Positions 1-8,177 of a stretch of DNA of 64,000 nucleotides are shown here, piece after piece (the first letter of the stretch is position 1; each line of letters begins with the position of its first letter). Origin of the DNA: Candidatus Poribacteria bacterium (GTDB taxonomy: Bacteria; Poribacteria; WGA-4E; WGA-3G). The notes beneath the pieces were generated by a model. The model was given only the letters and a program-made list of their open reading frames with translations. It was not told the DNA's origin and made no database searches. Position numbers and translations under genes: made by a program. The stretch is from contig JAGFCB010000095.1 of the NCBI GenBank assembly GCA_022394775.1, positions 1-64,000 of the forward strand, read 5' to 3'.

Positions 1-432
1 CCGTCCTTTATGTCAACATTACAACAACGACTCGCTACAGAACAACGTGAACCTGATAGCATTAGGGATATTACGGCAACAGGTTGGGGTAGATTATTAG
101 ACGTATTTAAAAGACAGCACTTCGCTTTCCGCCGCCCCAGATGGGCGTTCAGCGGTATCATCGCATTAATGCTCGCCGCAGTCGGGACATTTTTCTATCA
201 AGACGGTGCCTTCTTCAATCGGGACCTGCGTCCAGCATCAGTAGCACCGGTGTCTCAAAGCGGGCAAATAGCAACATCATCTGAGGAACTTCCGGAAAGA
301 TTGCCACGTTTCCGTACAGACCGTAGCCAGTTTCAGCAGGGCAGTATCCTTTCGACACCGAGGCAACCGACGCAGCAGCGTTATATGTTAAAGCAGGTCA
401 GTTATACCACCACCACCAGCGGCGGGCTTTAA
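1..432 (+). CDS. Anti-sigma-factor-like membrane protein, 3' part
   Basis: The frame is open to the left edge of the window, so this is probably the C-terminal part of a longer gene and the ATG at base 10 need not be the start. One membrane helix is visible (about residues 46-63 of the track protein) after a basic stretch, followed by a polar Ser/Gln/Arg-rich extracytoplasmic tail of about 75 residues. A cytoplasmic N-terminus, one helix and a low-complexity periplasmic tail, directly upstream of an HtrA-family gene, resembles RseA/MucA-type anti-sigma factors; the sigma gene would lie off the window. No zinc-finger region is visible in what remains, so the assignment rests on architecture and context. 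It contains the KRQHFAF segment discussed under findings. Confidence 0.5.
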   Translation, partial: PSFMSTLQQRLATEQREPDSIRDITATGWGRLLDVFKRQHFAFRRPRWAFSGIIALMLAAVGTFFYQDGAFFNRDLRPASVAPVSQSGQIATSSEELPERLPRFRTDRSQFQQGSILSTPRQPTQQRYMLKQVSYTTTTSGGL

Positions 433-484
433 TTGAGCCATACATGAGAAACGCGTCCGAAAGATAAAACAAGGATATAACATA

Positions 485-1678
485 ATGTACGCAATAGAAT
501 CAAAACGTCAACAATTCATCATCGGAGTGCTCAGTCTATTTTTCTATACGATCACCCCCAGCCTCGCGAATGAAAACGTGCTGCAGTTGCTCGAAAAGGA
601 ATTTCAGAAGGTCGTCACTGACGCGCGGCCCGCGGTTGTGAAAGTTGTAGCGACACAGGCGATATCGGTACCGCTCTCACCGGACGCTGACAAATTGGTA
701 TTAACTCGCGAAAATATCGGATCTGGTATTGTTATTGACGCCGCTGGGCACATCGTGACAACAACGTTTGAAATGGATTCACCAAGCAAAGTTGAAGTTA
801 TCTTTAACGATGGAGCCGTTTCTTCAGCTGAACTTATCGGCACTGATATATTCACGGACATCGCGGTACTCCGAGTCGCGGAGGCACATTCGCCCCGCAT
901 ACATTCACAGCAGTCTGAAACCGCAGCACCCGTACAATCCCGAACTTTATCGCGGCATAAGGCACTTATGTCGAGAAAATTTAGAACCACAACCCCGGTG
1001 AAGTGGGGCAACTCTTCAAAAATCAATACCGGTTCTTGGGTTGTAACGATAGGAAGCTCTTACGGACATAGCCCGATTGTCTCTTTCGGCATCGTCGGAG
1101 GTCGGGATACCTTACCCAATCAAATGTGTAGAGAATTGATTAAAATCAATGCATCGGTCACCCCGGGCAACAGCGGCGGTGCTGTTGTGAACACATCAGG
1201 AGAGGTCGTTGGAATGATACTCGCTGTGTTAACAGAACCCCCCAATACCACCAATCCAACGGTTGACGCGCTGCTTCAGGGAAAACTTCCACCGGACATT
1301 ACACAATTTCTGTTTCAAGAGCCAGCGCAAACTGTTCGCAATCAAGAGATTACCTTTGCAATGCCGATGGAGACAGTTCGCGCGGTCGCCGAAGAAATTA
1401 TTGAACACGGAAAAGTCGCACGCGGCTGGCTCGGCGTTGAAGTCGATGTCAGTGAGGTAGGTGTCTTCGTTACGGGTGTGGCTCCAGGCAGTCCGGCACA
1501 CAAAAGTGGACTTTTACCGAGAGATTTTATCCTCGAATTTAACAAAGTGCCTGTCCGCTCCTATGATGAGCTGTTGAGATGCGTTGTGACTGAGCGACCC
1601 GCCACGAAGGTCCAACTCAAAATCGGTAGAAACGGCTCCGAACAACATTGTACAGTAATATTAGGCGAGAAACAGTAA
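485..1678 (+). CDS. HtrA/DegP-family S1C trypsin-like protein with PDZ domain, catalytic His apparently missing
   Basis: The protein is 397 residues: an N-terminal signal peptide (hydrophobic run ending near SLANE), a trypsin-like domain (about 40-290) and one C-terminal PDZ domain (about 305-395, RGWLGVEV...). The serine loop GNSGG (Ser230) and the Asp in TDIAVLRV (Asp125) fit DegP-type proteases. Where DegP has T-N-N-H-V-V, this protein reads T-T-T-F-E-M, so the catalytic His is Phe95. An insertion of about 30 residues follows the Asp strand. It may be an inactive chaperone-like or peptide-sensing paralogue. It lies 52 bp after the anti-sigma-like gene, consistent with an envelope-stress operon. 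ATG 485 was chosen for its signal peptide; the ribosome-binding site is weak. Confidence 0.8.
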   Translation: MYAIESKRQQFIIGVLSLFFYTITPSLANENVLQLLEKEFQKVVTDARPAVVKVVATQAISVPLSPDADKLVLTRENIGSGIVIDAAGHIVTTTFEMDSPSKVEVIFNDGAVSSAELIGTDIFTDIAVLRVAEAHSPRIHSQQSETAAPVQSRTLSRHKALMSRKFRTTTPVKWGNSSKINTGSWVVTIGSSYGHSPIVSFGIVGGRDTLPNQMCRELIKINASVTPGNSGGAVVNTSGEVVGMILAVLTEPPNTTNPTVDALLQGKLPPDITQFLFQEPAQTVRNQEITFAMPMETVRAVAEEIIEHGKVARGWLGVEVDVSEVGVFVTGVAPGSPAHKSGLLPRDFILEFNKVPVRSYDELLRCVVTERPATKVQLKIGRNGSEQHCTVILGEKQ

Positions 1679-1683
1679 CACGC

Positions 1684-2775
1684 CTAACGCGTTATCTTCT
1701 CAAACTCGGCGAGGTACGCTGCCGCGATTTCACGGTTCCCCTTGATAATCAACAAATTCTCGTCATTCCGCTTCTCAGCGTTCTTTGAGAAATTGTAGGA
1801 CCCCGTAATCACCGTCTCCGCATCAATAACGATTACTTTGTGGTGCATATCCCCTCCGTTTCTATCCAGAACAACTGGCAACCCGGCCTTTTTCATTGCC
1901 TCATATTCGGAGTATTTATCGACTTGCCGCTCTTCAAAAACACCTTGGACATCAATCCCGGACTTAAAGCGGTCCCGCATCGCATTGCCAAGCATATCGT
2001 GCGTAAACGCAAACGCCATAAAATGAATAGACTTTTCCGCGGAATTGATCTCTTTCAGAAGTGGCGAAATCGTATCATTCCCCGGCGAGAAATAGGTGAA
2101 AATCTGCATCCCATCCGCCAATGCTATCTTCGGATACGCGATAAACGCACCAGCGGACTTTTTACCCTGTGGATCAAGGAAGAGGTCTCGGAACTCTTGT
2201 GTAAAGTTATACGCCAACGGTACCGAATCAATGAAGATAACGTTATTGTTGTTTCTATACGCGCCGTTATAAGTCGTATTATAGGAACCCGTCCAGACGT
2301 ACCGCTCATCAATTACAATAAATTTGTGATGCATCAACCCGTCATGATCGTCATCATCAGCGACAGAGATGCCGACTTCTTGCAACCGTTCAATTTCCGC
2401 TTCATCAACATTATCTGTCTCAGTAACAACACGTACCTGCACACCGCGATGATGCGCTTCAATTAAAGCATCGGCGATGGGCGCAGAATCCAAACGATAA
2501 AGTGCTGCATCAATCTGCATTGCAGCATCTGCAAGTCTGGCGACAAGCCGTTTGTCAAGCGAATACGGGGTATTCTTATCAATCGGTGCTGTTGAAACAC
2601 CGCTAAAATAGACATCCCATGTCCGATCAGCAGTCTCTTGAGACTTTCGAGTATAATATCTGAGGAGGAAACCCACCGCGACTGCAACACACAAAACGAA
2701 AAGAAGCTGAATCCATCTGGAGGACTTATTTGTGTCCGCTGCAACATCCGGCTGTTGATCTGAATCAACGTTCAT
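1684..2775 (-). CDS. Membrane-anchored phospholipase D-like (PLDc_2) protein
   Basis: This 363-residue protein has two HxK(x)4D motifs, HHKFIVID in the first half and HHKVIVID in the second, each followed by TGSYN, the hallmark of the PLD superfamily (phospholipases, cardiolipin synthases, Nuc-type endonucleases). A single N-terminal helix (about residues 22-40, WIQLLFVLCVAVAVG) suggests export with an anchor or uncleaved signal. The compact two-domain form and SYN/N motifs look more like PLDc_2 nuclease-like proteins than cardiolipin synthase; substrate cannot be told. Start ATG 2775 has AAGGAAAG just upstream on the minus strand. It converges on the HtrA-like gene with a 5-bp gap. Confidence 0.85.
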   Translation of the reverse strand: MNVDSDQQPDVAADTNKSSRWIQLLFVLCVAVAVGFLLRYYTRKSQETADRTWDVYFSGVSTAPIDKNTPYSLDKRLVARLADAAMQIDAALYRLDSAPIADALIEAHHRGVQVRVVTETDNVDEAEIERLQEVGISVADDDDHDGLMHHKFIVIDERYVWTGSYNTTYNGAYRNNNNVIFIDSVPLAYNFTQEFRDLFLDPQGKKSAGAFIAYPKIALADGMQIFTYFSPGNDTISPLLKEINSAEKSIHFMAFAFTHDMLGNAMRDRFKSGIDVQGVFEERQVDKYSEYEAMKKAGLPVVLDRNGGDMHHKVIVIDAETVITGSYNFSKNAEKRNDENLLIIKGNREIAAAYLAEFEKITR

Positions 2776-2818
2776 ATTCTTTCCTTAACTCTGACAACGC
2801 GAATTGCCAAGCCTTATC

Positions 2819-3709
2819 TTAAACACCCCATCTTTGGCGTGATGCCTCCAACGACTCAATCTCGGCATCTTGCTGCTTCCACGCGTAATGCCCTTTTGGT
2901 CTCTCACCGACCCATCTCTCATCAATCGGTTCCGACGCAAGTTGATAGCGTGTATCTGCCGTTATCCGAATTTTATTAGATGTGTTAACCAGAGAGGCAT
3001 GCATCAGAAACATACTGAAAATAATAACATCCCCGGCCGAAAACGTCGTTGTCGCCCAGTGTCCCCCAAATTTCTCGATAATTTCAAGCGGATCGTCGCT
3101 AAAATGCCCTTCAATCATATCCCGATCGACATCTGATTGTCCGTAAGTGGCGCGAACCTTATCAAAGCGGTTAGAACCGAGACAGAAAACGATGGGACCC
3201 ATATCAAGCGATACATCGCCAAAAGGTGTCCAACAAGAGTAGAGATCTTGCGTGCCTCGCCCCATAAAGACGATATCGTAATGAATCGGGGAACCTGAAC
3301 CCGGTCCAGCGGTGCGGAGCCATTTGAAATCGAACGACCGTGCCTCGCCACCGAGGAAATGCTTAAAAAAGTCCATCACCGGCGCGCCTTCGACGACCGC
3401 CTTGAACGCTGGCAGCTGCGCCAATGCTTTATTGCCCATCGAACCCGTTGATGTTGGTTCGGGATACTCTGGATTAAAGATTCCGTCCATGAGCGGTGTA
3501 TTCGGGGCAAGCATTCCTTTTGTTTCCAGTTTCTCAAGAATCTGCCGACGCGCTGTGAGCACAGTCTCTTTCTCGTGCAGCCCACGAATGAGGAGGTACC
3601 CGTCCGTTGTTATCCGTTCTTTCAGAGCATCGGGGTCGTTAAGGATGTCATTGCTATCCCGTAACTCCGTGCTGACTTCTACTTCTTGATGTAAAAAAGG
3701 GAGTTTCAT
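2819..3709 (-). CDS. Phytanoyl-CoA dioxygenase (PhyH) family protein
   Basis: This is a 296-residue Fe(II)/2-oxoglutarate-dependent oxygenase. The H-x-D metal motif is visible in PIHYDIVF, the distal metal His is likely in LMHASLVN, and the Arg that binds 2-oxoglutarate is likely in NKIRITAD. The family hydroxylates varied small molecules; the substrate is unknown here. It is one of four PhyH genes in the window. Start ATG 3709 is preceded by CAAGGAAC within the dispersed GGATATACGG leader element. Confidence 0.85.
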   Translation of the reverse strand: MKLPFLHQEVEVSTELRDSNDILNDPDALKERITTDGYLLIRGLHEKETVLTARRQILEKLETKGMLAPNTPLMDGIFNPEYPEPTSTGSMGNKALAQLPAFKAVVEGAPVMDFFKHFLGGEARSFDFKWLRTAGPGSGSPIHYDIVFMGRGTQDLYSCWTPFGDVSLDMGPIVFCLGSNRFDKVRATYGQSDVDRDMIEGHFSDDPLEIIEKFGGHWATTTFSAGDVIIFSMFLMHASLVNTSNKIRITADTRYQLASEPIDERWVGERPKGHYAWKQQDAEIESLEASRQRWGV

Positions 3710-3775
3710 TCTTTAAAGTTCCTTGCAGTTCGTTTAGATCGATTATGATAATAAAAATACTTTCCGTATATCCAA
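3707..3775 (-). promoter_or_regulatory. Leader element type B (GGATATACGG ... GCAAGGAA-ATG)
   Basis: Read on the minus strand, the 64 nt before the PhyH ATG start with GGATATACGG and end with CTGCAAGGAAC plus a short A/T spacer. The same layout precedes the TPP enzyme (65 nt) and is found twice near 55.4-55.6 kb. It supplies the Shine-Dalgarno sequence; any further regulatory role is inference. Confidence 0.55.
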
Positions 3776-4170
3776 CCTGCCCGTTGGTTTGCCTTTTTGA
3801 TGGCTTTCAAATTCATATCGAATATAATCACGGACAATCCTCTCCTTACCCACTATATTAGCGGATTACAGAAGATATGTCAACTGTTCTTATGTAAGTC
3901 TGCAGAGGTATTCAATTGTCAGTCTTTTCCACCTTTTTCGCAAAGGCATCGCGAGCGCAGCGTGCTTCTACAGTGAAGTATCCTTAGGTAAAAATTATAG
4001 TAAAACCCGTAATTAATTGGAAACCTTCATCCGTACAACCTCCCTTATCAGGGGGTAATCTGCAGATGGGGTGAGGTGGCAGCTATTATTGGTAAAGGTC
4101 AACTTATTTTCGGACTTCACTATAAAGGATAGGAACAAAAATAGGGTGGCATTTGATAGAAATCAATGCC
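3776..4170. other. Non-coding gap
   Basis: About 400 bp without a believable gene between divergent-facing repeats. It includes TTATCAGGGGG at about 4043, which resembles the interior of the small element at 5260-5343. The track ORF 4071-4508 runs through repeat sequence and antisense to the His-rich gene and is not considered real. Confidence 0.5.
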
Positions 4171-4286
4171 ACTCTTGGAAAGATGGGCGAGGCAACCTTA
4201 GAAGAAACACCCGAACAAAACTCCCTACGAAACGCCTTCTGTTAAAGGAAAAGTGTCTACTTAATTGTAGGTTTTACTATAAAATA
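4171..4286 (+). repeat. Direct repeat copy 1 flanking the His-rich gene
   Basis: ACTCTTGGAAAGATGGGCGA starts this copy; a 47-bp identical block beginning CCCTACGAAACGCC lies at 4223-4269 and recurs at 5423-5469, exactly 1200 bp away. In this copy the CCTCGCCC half of the GGGCGAGG palindrome is interrupted by a short unrelated insert. Confidence 0.8.
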
Positions 4287-4353
4287 ATTGTGCGGATATA
4301 CAGTTGTACATCCGCACAAGAAATTTCGGATTTACAAAAAGAAGTGAAAAAAC

Positions 4354-5112
4354 TCACTTTGCTTTCAATTCAGCCCACCGTAATGCCAGAGTTTTGCGCT
4401 TTGAAGGCGCGCTTGTTGAATTGTGATTCCCAGTTGATGGATGCAGCACTTCGTGCCCATTCAGGAATGTCCCAGCAGGATAGTCATCATCATCAGGATC
4501 GTTGCTAAACCAATCTGGGTGATTCCCTTCTCTATAGACATGTGAATGTTCCGCACTATGGGTGTGCCATCCAAAATCACCGTGGTTATGTTCCCACTCG
4601 TGCGTATGCTCAATTGGACTGACACCATCTATGTGTTGCCCAATGTATTGCAATGTGTAAACATCGCTTTCAACATCGTGATCTACTTCCTGAGCATCTA
4701 ATTTCTCCAGGATCTCAGCGGCAAAATCTTCATCTGACGATCTTGCGTAAAGCACGACATGTGTGTGAGAACGTCCGTCGTGTATATGCCCACTCCCGCT
4801 AATCGAATAGAGAGGCAACAGACAGGTTACATCATCTTCTGTTGGCGTTTCGTGTTCGTGTCCCTGCCATAGGTCTAATTTATCATGAACGGTTCCTTGC
4901 GGATGGTTAACAGTGCCACGAACAGCGTGTCTATGTTGTATTTCGCTTGGGTTATGGGAATGATGCCCCGTCAAATACACATCAGTGAACTCATCAAAAG
5001 TTTGGTTATGGTCATCGTGTGCGGAAACGTTGCACACTGCAGCAAAGGCGGCGATGAGTATGAAAACTATGCTCGCGACCTTCACGGTTTGGAGGACAAC
5101 AAAATTTTTCAT
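4354..5112 (-). CDS. Secreted histidine-rich protein, probable metal binder
   Basis: This protein of about 252 residues starts at the internal ATG 5112, preceded by AAGGAGC on the minus strand; the longer track start lacks a ribosome-binding site. A signal peptide ends near CNVSAHDDH. The mature part is packed with His in HxH clusters (HHSH, HEHE, HIHD, HTHE, HTHS, HSHV) and acidic residues, suggesting periplasmic or surface binding of Zn, Ni or Cu. No enzyme family is recognised. The C-terminus (LALRWAELKAK) matches the W-x-x-L-K tail found on five other exported proteins here. The gene sits alone between direct repeats. Confidence 0.75.
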   Translation of the reverse strand: MKNFVVLQTVKVASIVFILIAAFAAVCNVSAHDDHNQTFDEFTDVYLTGHHSHNPSEIQHRHAVRGTVNHPQGTVHDKLDLWQGHEHETPTEDDVTCLLPLYSISGSGHIHDGRSHTHVVLYARSSDEDFAAEILEKLDAQEVDHDVESDVYTLQYIGQHIDGVSPIEHTHEWEHNHGDFGWHTHSAEHSHVYREGNHPDWFSNDPDDDDYPAGTFLNGHEVLHPSTGNHNSTSAPSKRKTLALRWAELKAK

Positions 5113-5259
5113 TTTTTTGCTCCTTAGATAATTGTATATTATGTTTTTTATTTTTTTACTATAAACCATTTTTTATAATCAATCGAAAACAATTGATTTG
5201 TGCCTACTTAACGGGGGTTGTCCATGAAGGGTTTACAACGAGGAAAATCTAAATAATAA

Positions 5260-5343
5260 GACTTACGCAAAAAGCAGTAATTTCAGTAATTTTAACCCCC
5301 TAAATTCCCTTATCAGGGGACTTTAAGAGGAACTGCGTAAGTC
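5260..5343. mobile_element. 84-bp MITE-like element with terminal inverted repeats
   Basis: GACTTACGCA at 5260-5269 is exactly reversed as TGCGTAAGTC at 5334-5343; inside lies CCCCT...AGGGG, which can also pair. There is no coding capacity. GACTTACGCA-type ends are typical of small non-autonomous elements, but no transposase is present in the window, so mobility is inferred. Confidence 0.5.
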
Positions 5344-5390
5344 CTAAATAACCTAAGTTTAAAAATATGGTGACCTCTAAAAATAACAAG

Positions 5391-5507
5391 ACACTCTTGG
5401 AAAGACGGGCGAGGCAACCTCGCCCTACGAAACGCCTTCTGTTAAAGGAAAAGTGTCTACTTAATTGTACTAAAGTTTGGACAATAATTGTAGGTTTACT
5501 ATAAAAA
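5391..5507 (+). repeat. Direct repeat copy 2 with intact GGGCGAGG palindrome
   Basis: This is the second copy of the repeat at 4171-4286. Here GGGCGAGG-CAA-CCTCGCCC (about 5407-5425) is an intact hairpin, followed by the identical 47-bp block and the same TAGGTTTACTATAAAA end. An extra insert (TAAAGTTTGGACAATAATTG) lies near the end. Confidence 0.8.
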
Positions 5508-5586
5508 TTGAAGTACTATCGTAGGTGTTTTTGCTTGGGGATTTTTTTGGGCAAAGACAGAGTTCATGATATACGCAGGCACAGGC

Positions 5587-5620
5587 GAAAAAAACGCCGA
5601 GGCCCGGGGACCTCGGCGAA
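5587..5620 (-). terminator. Rho-independent terminator of the SUMF1-sialidase gene
   Basis: Perfect 8-bp stem CGCCGAGG / CCTCGGCG (5595-5602 and 5611-5618) with a run of Us on the minus-strand transcript, 28 bp past the stop codon. Confidence 0.85.
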
Positions 5621-5645
5621 CGCATGCCTTTTGTGTAGATCCAAA

Positions 5646-7670
5646 TTAATTTTTTACTTCAGCGGGCGGCGGTGCTTGCAACCACGCGAGATTAAATCGG
5701 TAATGCTGACGGCTGCTAATCAGATGGATAATCCCATTCTGCCCTTGGCAAACAGCGAGGTAGCCACCCGGTTCAGCACTGTTCAATCCCATCGTAAAGG
5801 GTCGCCCATCCATCGTATCAATGTCTCGGTCTTCGCCGTCATCTGTAATCAGACGGGTAGATTCCCACGTTTCGCCGTCGTTGTATGACAGCGCGCCAAA
5901 GAGACCGGTAACGAGACGTTCGTTCCCAGAAGCATCAACAACCGGCATCGGTGTCGGTTCCTTCCGGTCCCCTGTGAAAGACGCAAGGAAAAGCGGACCC
6001 TCTTGGAGCCGTAGCAGGACGCACCGCTGCCCACCCGCAACAACTGGAAATTGGGTTGCGCTGTAATGCCACGTCTTGCCATTATCCGACGAAACGCTTT
6101 TCGGCATCCGCTCATTAATCGTATCGCCGCGTCCATAAGCCATCAACCTGCCATCTGTGAGTTCAACAACAGCGGCGTGGATACCCGCGATCCAGCCGCC
6201 CTGTTTCCCGTCGGCAAATTCAGGGATCGGTTGCCCAGCACCCGGATCATACCAGGTTTCTCCATCATCGTCGCTAAGCCATATCGCGGTACCACCATCG
6301 CCGCCACTCACTGCGTCACAGGCGAGGAGTATAGAACCGTCCTGCCTCCGAAAAACCGAGGCGATCGGCATGTGTCGGAGCCGATGTTCAGGCGAAATAA
6401 AGCGCGGTTTCGACCACGTCGCACCGTTATCGTCAGAATAACGCAACACCAACGCCAAGGGTCCCCACGTTGCAGCAGCCGAAAGCCCATTAAAATGATA
6501 TATCCGTCCGTTCTCATTCCGCCACAGAGATGTCGCGTGATTGTTACGATCCGGCGGTCCCCAGAAGGGTTCCGCAGGTTCCCATTCCGGTTCACCAAAA
6601 CGCAGACGACTTGCGGCAACCGTCAACTCACGCCCGCGCTCCGTCACACAGGAATACCACGCCGCAAACATATCTCCGTTCGGGCATTCTGTTATCGCCG
6701 GGACGTGGTTATGCGCGGAGAAAAGCGGACCGTTTGAACCGTCTGGAATCTTAACGAACGTTAACGGTTCCGCAAAATAAGGTGTCTCTGGTGCCGGTGA
6801 ACTTTCGGGTTCTTGTTTAACATCACGTCCCCATAATGCCACTTTCGGTGCAGGCGTAGGCGGTGTCTCCGGCATTTCACCACAAACGACCCGAAACCCG
6901 ATGTACCAATGTTTATCTTCCGGCACCGCGCCCATCCGATTCGCCGAACGTAGGTAACACAGCAACGTCGAATGACTACCGCCCCGCGTAACCCGATACA
7001 GCCCATCTACCCTACCAATAGGATCGACTTGTGGCTCCGCTTCGTAGGGTCCGTACCAATCTTGACACCACTCCTCGACGTTCCCATGCATATCGTAAAC
7101 ACCCCACGCGTTCGGTGGCGTTTGCCCAATATGTAAAGGCACAATTTCTTCTGTACCGCGCCCGCGTCCAGCATCCGGATACCAACTCTCACCAACGTTT
7201 TTATGGAACTCCGATGGCAGTGTATCACCGGTATGAAAATGCGTCGTCGTACCTGCCCGGCAGACGTATTCCCATTCCGCCTCGGTCGGTAGTCTATACG
7301 GAAGCCCGTCTTTCTCAGAAAGCCATTCGCAGAAGCGCGTTGCATCGTGCCAATCCACAAACACCACGGCTTCGTCATCGTCCTCTGAAAATCCCAGTTT
7401 TCCGCGGAGTTCACTATGTTCAGGCTCGAATGCCTCATACTGCGCATTGGTAACCTGAAAGATACCGATATCAAACGGTGTCGTGAGCGTCACCTGATGC
7501 ACCGGTTTCTCATCCCAATCACCCTCGCGGAGATGTGCCTTCCCTTCTGTCAACTCATCTGGCAGCGACGCATCCTCCGAACCCATCATAAAAGTACCCG
7601 GTTTAATTCTAACAAATTGAATACCGAGTAAATTCGTCCATGTCTGTCCTTCAAAGGCTAATTTCTGCAT
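5646..7670 (-). CDS. SUMF1 (FGE-like) domain fused to a sialidase-type BNR domain
   Basis: This protein of about 674 residues starts at ATG 7670 (AAAGGGAG upstream) rather than the track ATG 7733. The first ~290 residues form a SUMF1/FGE-sulfatase domain (PGTFMMGSED, RLPTEAEWEYVCRAG, HGNVEEWCQDW, GFRVVCG). After a Pro-rich linker the rest is a six-bladed sialidase-like domain with Asp-box repeats (SDDNGATW, SDDDGETW, SSDNGKTW, YNDGETW). The FGE active-site Cys pair is incomplete: the RGGS region has one Cys (LLCYLRS), so genuine formylglycine synthesis is doubtful and a lectin-like role is possible. No signal peptide is seen. The fusion suggests glycan recognition or cleavage; the substrate is unknown. 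Confidence 0.85.
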   Translation of the reverse strand: MQKLAFEGQTWTNLLGIQFVRIKPGTFMMGSEDASLPDELTEGKAHLREGDWDEKPVHQVTLTTPFDIGIFQVTNAQYEAFEPEHSELRGKLGFSEDDDEAVVFVDWHDATRFCEWLSEKDGLPYRLPTEAEWEYVCRAGTTTHFHTGDTLPSEFHKNVGESWYPDAGRGRGTEEIVPLHIGQTPPNAWGVYDMHGNVEEWCQDWYGPYEAEPQVDPIGRVDGLYRVTRGGSHSTLLCYLRSANRMGAVPEDKHWYIGFRVVCGEMPETPPTPAPKVALWGRDVKQEPESSPAPETPYFAEPLTFVKIPDGSNGPLFSAHNHVPAITECPNGDMFAAWYSCVTERGRELTVAASRLRFGEPEWEPAEPFWGPPDRNNHATSLWRNENGRIYHFNGLSAAATWGPLALVLRYSDDNGATWSKPRFISPEHRLRHMPIASVFRRQDGSILLACDAVSGGDGGTAIWLSDDDGETWYDPGAGQPIPEFADGKQGGWIAGIHAAVVELTDGRLMAYGRGDTINERMPKSVSSDNGKTWHYSATQFPVVAGGQRCVLLRLQEGPLFLASFTGDRKEPTPMPVVDASGNERLVTGLFGALSYNDGETWESTRLITDDGEDRDIDTMDGRPFTMGLNSAEPGGYLAVCQGQNGIIHLISSRQHYRFNLAWLQAPPPAEVKN

Positions 7671-7889
7671 AACTCCCTTTCCTATTCGGACATTGTTAAA
7701 GTTGTCTCCTATTATCACGTCTACCATTCTCATTATACCAACTCACATCCAATTTGTCACGAAAAATTTTGGCATGAAACCCCCATATTGCTTCAGTACC
7801 TTGTAGGAGGGTTTGTAACCCAGATGGATTAATCTCTCTAATCCTGCAAATCCACGATTCTGACAACGAACATCTGTTCCTTGACCAGC

Positions 7890-7924
7890 AAAAAAAAGAC
7901 AGAAGGCCCCAAAACGGACCTCCT
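7890..7924 (-). terminator. Orphan minus-strand terminator-like hairpin
   Basis: On the minus strand, AGGAGGTCC-GTTTTG-GGGCCTTCT (9-bp stem with two wobbles) is followed by TCTGTC and eight Ts. No minus-strand gene lies upstream, so it may end antisense or small-RNA transcription or be a relic. It also argues against the track ORF 7743-8126. Confidence 0.45.
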
Positions 7925-7971
7925 GCCTTATGATCTTGTACCCGATAAACGGAATCTCAAAAACATTTCCT

Positions 7972-8000
7972 TTGACTTTTTTCAGCATTTCTGCTATATT
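7972..8000 (+). promoter_or_regulatory. Sigma-70-like promoter upstream of the LamG gene
   Basis: TTGACT, 17 bp, TATATT. It would give an untranslated leader of about 170 nt before the TTG start at 8178. Confidence 0.5.
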
Positions 8001-8177
8001 ATTTATAACTTGTAGCCAGTTCTTGTCCTTTTTTCCGTTAAAATGTCCGGATTTAACCTTGGATAATTGCGGGTTACCATCAGTTTTCAAACCGGTAAAC
8101 CGCGATATTCTGCACAAGAACCTCACAAAAACAATTACTTAGAGATCGCGCAAATATCTATTTTAGGGAGTGAAATT

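Noticed and set aside
4071-4508. 145-residue plus-strand ORF
   Set aside because: It runs through a repeat and then antisense to the His-rich gene, with no domain and no ribosome-binding site.
6051-6737. 228-residue plus-strand ORF opposite the sialidase gene
   Set aside because: It is a shadow of the real minus-strand frame with Arg-rich, domain-free sequence.
7743-8126. 127-residue minus-strand ORF
   Set aside because: A strong minus-strand terminator-like hairpin lies inside it and a plus-strand promoter and leader overlap it; composition is not protein-like.
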